Source: DASRBO01 sp035653595 (lineage in GTDB: Bacteria; Actinomycetota; Acidimicrobiia; Acidimicrobiales; JAJPHE01). Taken from it: a stretch of 33,104 bases of DNA. Shown here piece by piece: positions 28,058-33,104 of the stretch. The notes below the pieces were generated by a model. The model was not told where the DNA came from. It was given only the letters and a program-made list of their open reading frames with translations, and did no database searches. Made by a program: the position numbers and the translations under genes. How positions within the stretch are numbered: position 1 is the stretch's first letter; the number at the start of each line of letters is the position of its first letter. Location of the stretch: NCBI GenBank assembly GCA_035653595.1, contig DASRBO010000115.1, positions 1 through 33,104 of the forward strand. Direction: 5' to 3'.

Positions 28058-29777
28058 GCTGGATCTGGTGATCAGGGGCGGCACCGTCATAGACGGCACC
28101 GGCGCCCCCAGACGCAGCGCCGACGTCGGCGTCAAGGACGGCGTGGTGGTGGAGGTGGGGCGCCTGACCGGGTCGGCCGACCGGGTCGTCGACGCCGACG
28201 GGGCCCTGGTGACCCCGGGCTTCGTCGACATCCACACCCACTACGACGGCCAGGCCACCTGGGACAACCGCATGCTGCCCTCGGCCTGGCACGGGGTCAC
28301 CACCGTGGTCATGGGCAACTGCGGGGTGGGCTTCGCCCCGGTGCGGCCCTCCGACCAGGACCAGCTCATCGAGCTGATGGAGGGAGTGGAGGACATCCCC
28401 GGCGCCGCCCTCCACGAGGGCCTCTCGTGGGAGTGGCAGTCCTTCGCCGAGTACCTCGACGCCGTCGGCCGCCTGCCCAAGGACGTCGACCTGGCCGCCC
28501 AGGTGCCCCACGGGGCCCTCCGGCTCCACGTGATGGGCGAGCGGGGCGCCAACCGCGAGCCGGCCACCGAGGCCGACATCGCCGACATGGCCCTGCTGGC
28601 CCGCCAGGCGGTCGAGGCCGGCGCCCTCGGGTTCACCACCTCCCGCACCCTCAACCACCGCACCAGCCGGGGCGAGAAGACCCCCACCCTCACCGCCGCC
28701 ACCGAGGAGCTGGTCGGTATCGCCGAGGGCCTGGGAGCGGCCGGCACCGGCGTGCTCCAGGTCGTGTCGGACTTCATCGACGCCGACGTCGAGTTCGACC
28801 GCCTCCGCCAGATGGTGGTCGCCTCCGGGCGGCCCCTGTCGGTGTCGCTGGCCCAGAGCCCCGTCGCCCCCGAGCAGTACCGGGCCATCCTCGAGCGGAT
28901 ATCGGCCGCCCGGGCCGAGGGCCTCCCCATGACGGCCCAGGTGGCGGCGAGGGCGGTGGGCCTGCTGCTCGGTCTGCAGTGCACCCTTCACCCCTTCATG
29001 GCCAACCCGGTCTACCTCGAGGTGGCCGACCGGCCCCTCGACGAGCGGGTGAGGGCCATGTCGGACCCCGACTTCAAGGCCCGGGTCCTGACCGCCGCCA
29101 GCGACGACCGGGCCCGCAGGATCCTGGGCGGTCGGCTGATCGGCCGCTTCGAGATGATGTACGAGCTCGGCGATCCCCCCGATTACGAACCCGACCCGTC
29201 CACCAACGTCGCCGCCCGCGCCCAGGCCCAGGGCCGCAGCCCCGAGGACCTCGCCTACGACCTACTGCTGGCCGACGGGGGCCGGGCCCTCCTCTACCTG
29301 CCCAGCCTCAACTACGCCGAGGGCAACCTCGATCCGGTCGGCGAGATGCTGCGCCATCCCTGGACCGTGCCCGGGCTGTCCGACGGTGGCGCCCACGTCG
29401 GGACCATCAGCGACGGCAGCTTCCCCACCACCCTGTTGTCGCTGTGGGGACGCGACCGCCAGCGGGGCCGCATCGAGCTGGAGTTCGCCATCCAGCGCCA
29501 CTGCCGCGACACCGCCCGCGCCGTTGGCCTGCTCGACCGCGGGGTGCTGGCGCCGGGGTACCGGGCCGACATCAACGTGATCGACTTCGACCGCCTGCGC
29601 CTGCGCCGGCCCCAAATGCACTTCGACCTGCCCGCGGGCGGCAAGCGCCTCCTGCAGCGGGCCGAGGGCTACCGCCACACCTTCGTGGCCGGACAGGAGA
29701 CCTACCGCGACGGCGAGCCGACCGAGGCCCTTCCCGGCCGTCTGGTCCGGGGCGCCCGCCCCGCCCCGGCGGCCTGA
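28050..29777 (+). CDS. D-aminoacylase-like (N-acyl-D-amino-acid deacylase) amidohydrolase
   Basis: A 575-residue amidohydrolase. The N-terminal beta-sandwich strand (LVIRGGTVIDGTG) leads into PGFVDIHTHYDGQ with metal-ligand His62 and His64. Cys91 in MGNCGVGFAP is the Zn-bridging Cys typical of D-aminoacylases. A C-terminal Asp lies in GLSDGGAHVG, followed by DRGVLAPGYRADINVIDFDRL. The length fits the family. It would hydrolyse N-acyl-D-amino acids or related amides; the true substrate in this lineage is unknown. Strong AGGAGGAG precedes ATG 28050. It converges on the LLM gene with an 11-nt gap. Confidence 0.9.
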   Translation: MAELDLVIRGGTVIDGTGAPRRSADVGVKDGVVVEVGRLTGSADRVVDADGALVTPGFVDIHTHYDGQATWDNRMLPSAWHGVTTVVMGNCGVGFAPVRPSDQDQLIELMEGVEDIPGAALHEGLSWEWQSFAEYLDAVGRLPKDVDLAAQVPHGALRLHVMGERGANREPATEADIADMALLARQAVEAGALGFTTSRTLNHRTSRGEKTPTLTAATEELVGIAEGLGAAGTGVLQVVSDFIDADVEFDRLRQMVVASGRPLSVSLAQSPVAPEQYRAILERISAARAEGLPMTAQVAARAVGLLLGLQCTLHPFMANPVYLEVADRPLDERVRAMSDPDFKARVLTAASDDRARRILGGRLIGRFEMMYELGDPPDYEPDPSTNVAARAQAQGRSPEDLAYDLLLADGGRALLYLPSLNYAEGNLDPVGEMLRHPWTVPGLSDGGAHVGTISDGSFPTTLLSLWGRDRQRGRIELEFAIQRHCRDTARAVGLLDRGVLAPGYRADINVIDFDRLRLRRPQMHFDLPAGGKRLLQRAEGYRHTFVAGQETYRDGEPTEALPGRLVRGARPAPAA

Positions 29778-29788
29778 GGTCCCGCCGC

Positions 29789-30850
29789 TCACCGCAGGGC
29801 CGGCAGCACCTCGCCGACCAGGCGCTCCACCGCCGCCCGGGCCTCGTCCCGTCCGGCGTCGGCCGAGGGCCCGATCACCACGAAGCGGGTCACGCCCAGC
29901 TCGGTCAGGGCCCCCAGGCGCTCCACGCAGTACGACGGCGGCCCGAGGATGGCGTAGGTGCGGGCGAAGTCCTCGCTGAGGGCCTCCGCCTGGGGGCCGG
30001 CGGCCAGGGTGTGTCGGTTCATGTCGTAGGCCCGGTGCACGCCCTCGAGGACCTCCCGCTGCTCGGCGGACAGCGGTCCGGTGGCCCGTCCGTGCATGAC
30101 AGAGAAGCGGGCGAAGGATGCCAGCCCGCCGCTGGCCAGGCGGAAGGCGACGGCCGGGTCGTCGTGGCACACCACGTTGACGCAGGCCCCGGCCCCGGCC
30201 GCCGGGTCGGGCCGGCCGGCCTCGGCCCCGGCCGCCCTTATCACCTCGAGGGCCCAGGACACCCGCGCCGGGTCGGCCCCGACCGCCATGGTGGCCCGGT
30301 CGGCGACCGCTCCCGCCAGCGCCAGCACCTTGGGACCGGTTCCGTACACGTCCACCGGCACGAGGGGCTGGTCCGGGCGCAGCCAGCGCAGGCTGCTGGC
30401 CGCCGGCTGGCCGGCCAGACCCAGGGTGTCCACCGGCGCCGCAGCGTGTTCGGCCCTGAAGCCGACCTCCTCGCCGGCCAGGAAGGCCCTCACCTGGCGG
30501 ACGTAGGTGGCGAGGGCCTCCACTGGAGCGGGAGCCAGTCCGAGGTGGGCCAGGGAAGAGTCACCCCGACCGATCCCGAGCACCATGCGGCCGCCCGACT
30601 CGGCCTGCACGGTGGCCGCCGCCGAGGCGGTGACGGCGGGATGGCGGGTGTAGGGGTTGGTGACCCCGGTGCCGAGCTTGATGCGGGTGGTGGCCGCCGC
30701 CGCCAGGGCCAGCTCGGCGTAACAGTCGCCGGCGAGGTTCTGGGAGTCGACCAGCAGGAAGCCGTCCCAGCCGGCCGCCTCGGCGGCCCGGGCCTGGCGC
30801 ACCCCGACCCTCGGTAGGCCGACCCCCATGGTCCAGAACTCGGCGGCCAT
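29789..30850 (-). CDS. LLM-class (F420- or flavin-dependent) oxidoreductase
   Basis: A 353-residue TIM-barrel oxidoreductase of the luciferase-like family. The N-terminus EFWTMGVGLPRVGVRQARAAEAAGWDG and the IKLGTGVTNPYTRHPAVTASAAATVQAESGGRMVLGIGRGDS region are the classic LLM core. Actinobacterial members commonly use F420, and MERs and N5,N10-methylene-H4MPT reductase-like ones share this pattern; flavin use cannot be excluded. ATG 30850 has GGAGGGAG upstream. It follows the serine-hydrolase gene on the same strand after 27 nt and is probably in its transcript. Confidence 0.88.
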   Translation of the reverse strand: MAAEFWTMGVGLPRVGVRQARAAEAAGWDGFLLVDSQNLAGDCYAELALAAAATTRIKLGTGVTNPYTRHPAVTASAAATVQAESGGRMVLGIGRGDSSLAHLGLAPAPVEALATYVRQVRAFLAGEEVGFRAEHAAAPVDTLGLAGQPAASSLRWLRPDQPLVPVDVYGTGPKVLALAGAVADRATMAVGADPARVSWALEVIRAAGAEAGRPDPAAGAGACVNVVCHDDPAVAFRLASGGLASFARFSVMHGRATGPLSAEQREVLEGVHRAYDMNRHTLAAGPQAEALSEDFARTYAILGPPSYCVERLGALTELGVTRFVVIGPSADAGRDEARAAVERLVGEVLPALR

Positions 30851-30877
30851 GCCTGTCTCCCTCCTGCCCCGACGGGG

Positions 30878-32110
30878 TCAGTCCACCAGGGCCTGGTACA
30901 CCAGCGACTTGAGCTGGGACCGGATCGGATGCGTGCTCGACGGCAGCAGCTGGGTCATGAACACGACCGTGATGGCCTCGCTGGGATCGACCCAGAAGGC
31001 GGTGCTGGCCGCCCCGCCCCAGGCGAACTCGCCGGCCGAGCACAGGACCTTGTTCTTGACGGGGTCCTGCACGACCGAGAAGCCCAGGCCGAAGCCGACC
31101 CCGGCGTAGGTCGACTCGGCGAATATGGGCCGGCCGATGGCCTCGAGGTCGACACCACCGGGAAGATGGTTTTCGGTCATGTAATCCAGGGTCCGGGGGC
31201 TCAGCAGGCGTGCTCCGTCCAGCTCTCCCCCGTTCAGCAGCATCTGGGTGAACCGGTGGTAGTCCCCGGCCGTGGACACCAGGCCTCCACCGCCGGAGAG
31301 GCAGTCCGGCGGGTTGGATCCGACCCGCCCGAGGTCGTCGTTGCGGACCGCCCTGCCGGTGCCGGGCTGGGGCACGTAGAGAGCGGCCAGGCGGCCGGAG
31401 TCGACCTCGGGCACGTGGAAGCCGGTGTCCACCATCCCCAGCGGGTCGAAGATGGCCTGACGGAAGAAGGAGTCGAGGCTCTGGCCCGAGGCCACCTCGA
31501 CCACCCGGCCGAGCACGTCGGTGGCCACCGAGTAGTTCCACTCGGCCCCGGGGTGGAACAGCAGGGGCATCGACGCCCACCGCTCGCAGCAGGCGGACAG
31601 GTCGGCGCCAGCAGGCGTACCCCACTCGAAGCCGGCGATGCGGTACATCTCATCGACCGGGTGGGCGTGGTGGAAGCCGTAGGTGAGACCCGCCGTGTGG
31701 GTCAGCAGGTGCCAGATGCGCAGAGGCTCGACCGCCGGCACGGTCGCCGGACGCAAGGCGCTGCCGGCCTGGTAGACCCGCACGTCGGCGAAGGCGGGGA
31801 TGAAGCGGCTGACCGGATCGCGCAGCTCGAAGTACCCCTGCTCGAGCAGCATCATCGCCGCCACCGACGTCACCGGCTTGGTCATCGAGAAGATCCGGAA
31901 GATGGTGTCCGGCTCGACGGGCAGGCCCGCTTCGAGGTCGCGGCTACCGAAGGTGCTCAGGTGCACGATCCGGCCCCGGCGGGCCACCAGCACCAGCCAT
32001 CCCGGCAGGCGGCCGTCATCCACGTAGCGCTGGAAGTGTCGGTCGATCCGCTCCAGCCGACCCCGATCGAATCCGACCTCGGCCGCCTCGACCTCGACGC
32101 TGATCCCCAT
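30878..32110 (-). CDS. Serine hydrolase of the class C beta-lactamase/esterase (EstB-like) family
   Basis: A 410-residue enzyme without signal peptide. The catalytic Ser75-x-x-Lys78 tetrad is in FRIFSMTKPV, the Tyr193 motif YSV (usually YxN) is in EWNYSVATDVLG, and the third motif is WGGAAST near 353. Together these indicate a carboxylesterase or DD-peptidase-like enzyme rather than an antibiotic resistance enzyme. AAGGGGG precedes ATG 32110. A TAGTGT -10-like element (32204-32209, minus strand) gives an 87-nt leader holding tandem repeats. It probably heads a two-gene transcript with the LLM oxidoreductase. Confidence 0.88.
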   Translation of the reverse strand: MGISVEVEAAEVGFDRGRLERIDRHFQRYVDDGRLPGWLVLVARRGRIVHLSTFGSRDLEAGLPVEPDTIFRIFSMTKPVTSVAAMMLLEQGYFELRDPVSRFIPAFADVRVYQAGSALRPATVPAVEPLRIWHLLTHTAGLTYGFHHAHPVDEMYRIAGFEWGTPAGADLSACCERWASMPLLFHPGAEWNYSVATDVLGRVVEVASGQSLDSFFRQAIFDPLGMVDTGFHVPEVDSGRLAALYVPQPGTGRAVRNDDLGRVGSNPPDCLSGGGGLVSTAGDYHRFTQMLLNGGELDGARLLSPRTLDYMTENHLPGGVDLEAIGRPIFAESTYAGVGFGLGFSVVQDPVKNKVLCSAGEFAWGGAASTAFWVDPSEAITVVFMTQLLPSSTHPIRSQLKSLVYQALVD

Positions 32111-32130
32111 TGTCGCCCCCTTGATGTGCT

Positions 32131-32196
32131 GTCGGTGAGCCTCCCGGTCGGTGAGCCTGCCGGTCGGCGCAGCCTGCCGGTCGGCCTGATCGCCCG
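32131..32196. repeat. Four 16-17-bp imperfect tandem repeats
   Basis: Units begin GTCGG at 32131, 32147, 32163 and 32180. The first two are GTCGGTGAGCCTCCCG and GTCGGTGAGCCTGCCG; the third and fourth diverge and gain one base. They fall in the predicted leader of the serine-hydrolase transcript. Confidence 0.6.
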
Positions 32197-32203
32197 GTCG
32201 CCG

Positions 32204-32209
32204 ACACTA
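32204..32209 (-). promoter_or_regulatory. Candidate -10 element of the serine-hydrolase/LLM transcript
   Basis: TAGTGT on the minus strand is identical to the -10-like element of tesB. A start about 7 nt downstream would give an 87-nt leader that includes the tandem repeats and ends in the AAGGGGG site. Confidence 0.4.
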
Positions 32210-32416
32210 CGAGGTGCCAACCCCGCCCGGCGCCGGGTCGCCTGCGTTGGGCGCCCACCCCCGGTGGGGACCGACACCGCCCCCCCGGTCCGGACGGAGA
32301 AAATCCTCAGAAATCCGACCGGGTGTGCATGGACACCCCCCCGCCTCGGGTATGGATCGTCACAGCCCGAGGCGGTGGTCCCCCCAGCCCGCCGCTTCGG
32401 GCTCGTCCCATATTCG

Positions 32417-32440
32417 GGGCGGCTCGAACCGCCCTACACT
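32417..32440 (+). promoter_or_regulatory. Palindrome abutting the -10 of the WS/DGAT gene
   Basis: GGGCGG-CTCGAA-CCGCCC (32417-32434) is an inverted repeat joined directly to TACACT (32435-32440), a plausible -10. A bound repressor would occlude the promoter. The start ATG 32480 is 39 nt beyond, with a GCGAGGGG site before it. Confidence 0.5.
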
Positions 32441-32479
32441 GCCTGCCCTGAGGGTCAACTCACAGCGAGGGGCGCGCCC

Positions 32480-33104
32480 ATGAAACAGTTGTCCGGCCTC
32501 GATGCCAGCTTCCTGTACATGGAGTCGGCCCGGCAGTTCGGCCATGTCTCCGGTCTCGCCATCTACGAGCGCCCTTCGGGCGACTACGACGCGTTCAGCG
32601 AGTGGCGCAGCCAGATCCAGCGCCGCCTCCACACCCTCGAGCCTCTGCGCCGTCGGCTGGTGGAGGTCCCGCTCAACATCGACCACCCCTTCTGGATCGA
32701 GGACCCCGACTTCGACCTCGACTACCACGTCCGCCACACGGCGGTACCAGCCCCCGGCCAGGGCGGCCAGCTGAGCGAGCTGGTGGCGCGGCTCATCTCC
32801 CATCCCCTCGACCGGCGCCGGCCCCTGTGGGAGACCTACGTCATAGAGGGGCTGGAGGACGACCGCTTTGCCGTGCTCACCAAGGTGCACCACGCCACCA
32901 TCGACGGTGCCTCGGGGGCCGAGCTCATGACGATGATGCTCGACCACTCCCCCAGCGGGGACGAGGTGCCGCCTCCCGAGCAGGAGTGGTCGCCGGAGCG
33001 GGCGCCGGGCGATTTGGAGGTGCTCAACCGGGCCCTCTTCAGCCTGGCCCGCAAGCCCGGACGGGCCCTGCTGCTCACCACCAGGGTGGTGCGGGAGCTG
33101 GGGC
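32480..33104 (+). CDS. WS/DGAT wax ester synthase/acyl-CoA:diacylglycerol acyltransferase (N-terminal part)
   Basis: The frame is open from ATG 32480 to the window edge (208 codons). The start MKQLSGLDASFLYMES matches the family and the catalytic HHxxxDG motif is HHATIDG at residues 137-143 (His138, Asp142). The PLWETYVIEGLEDDRFAVLTKVHH region is typical. Full members are about 450-500 residues, so the C-terminal half is outside. The enzyme makes triacylglycerol or wax esters as storage lipid, using acyl-CoA. A palindrome at the -10 suggests regulation. It is the only lipid-storage gene in the window. Confidence 0.93.
   Translation, partial: MKQLSGLDASFLYMESARQFGHVSGLAIYERPSGDYDAFSEWRSQIQRRLHTLEPLRRRLVEVPLNIDHPFWIEDPDFDLDYHVRHTAVPAPGQGGQLSELVARLISHPLDRRRPLWETYVIEGLEDDRFAVLTKVHHATIDGASGAELMTMMLDHSPSGDEVPPPEQEWSPERAPGDLEVLNRALFSLARKPGRALLLTTRVVRELG

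Larger units (their letters stand above)
32111..32479. other. 369-nt gene-free interval
   Basis: This is the longest stretch without a gene. From the left it holds the serine-hydrolase leader with four tandem repeats (32131-32196), its TAGTGT -10-like element, about 200 nt where I see nothing recognisable apart from short direct GAAATCC repeats, and then the palindrome/-10 of the WS/DGAT gene (32417-32440). No tRNA or small RNA structure was identified. Confidence 0.6.

Noticed and set aside
30878..32110. Antibiotic-resistance beta-lactamase
   Set aside because: It lacks a signal peptide and has the YSV rather than YAN motif of class C enzymes; an EstB-like esterase is more likely.
1..33104. 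CRISPR array, prophage, insertion sequence, tRNA or rRNA
   Set aside because: No regularly spaced repeats, integrase/transposase, clover-leaf or rRNA sequence was seen on reading both strands.

Overview
The window is very GC-rich, densely coded DNA of actinobacterial character. GTG/TTG starts, 1-20 nt gene overlaps, a HupB-like HU protein with a basic Ala/Lys tail, an F420-type LLM oxidoreductase, a WS/DGAT acyltransferase and several apparently leaderless genes all fit. I favour an uncultured or little-studied Acidimicrobiia-like lineage, but this is inferred from gene content only. No rRNA, tRNA, CRISPR, insertion sequence or phage gene was seen. It reads as an ordinary chromosomal segment.

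Layout. (1) 1-6000, DNA maintenance: the end of a Ser/Thr/Pro-rich membrane protein, an Fpg/Nei glycosylase, a small anchored protein, a glyoxalase plus small conserved protein, a GNAT acetyltransferase, a LigD-type polymerase/primase divergent from an ATP-dependent DNA ligase, and a PolX-like protein reduced to HhH plus PHP domains. (2) 6100-12250, mixed housekeeping: SpoIID/LytB-like secreted protein, CopD-like membrane protein, HU, TesB thioesterase, a CrtC/AttH-like protein, a 59-residue zinc ribbon absent from ordinary ORF lists, a SpoU methyltransferase and a small basic protein. (3) 12280-19994, a compact branched-chain amino-acid-type (Liv) uptake operon built from fusions: a membrane-tethered type 1 binding protein with a Gly/Ala linker, a LivH-LivM fused permease, a 1018-residue MFS-LivF-LivG fusion, and a small secreted Ser/Thr/Pro-rich membrane protein. 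Overlaps of 1-4 nt suggest translational coupling.

(4) 19986-25388: a LolA/RseB-like anchored protein, then a ribbon-helix-helix (RHH) regulator divergent from a paralogue that shares its C-terminal domain but lacks the RHH arm. A near-ideal promoter wrapped in a 9-bp inverted repeat lies between them. The paralogue leads into an ABC ATPase and two ABC-2-type permeases. A hemerythrin-like protein without recognisable metal histidines converges on this operon. (5) 25441-33104, catabolism/lipids: a TetR-like palindrome upstream of an acyl-CoA dehydrogenase with a poly-Gly insertion, two amidohydrolases (one D-aminoacylase-like), an LLM oxidoreductase, a class C beta-lactamase-fold esterase, and the start of a WS/DGAT acyltransferase with a palindrome against its -10.

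The most unusual items are the MFS-LivF-LivG fusion in an all-fused Liv operon, and the RHH regulator/paralogue pair with its operator and ABC transporter. A third theme is a repeated promoter layout, a TANNNT-like -10 placed 7-9 nt before the start codon, which implies frequent leaderless transcription and revises several start sites.
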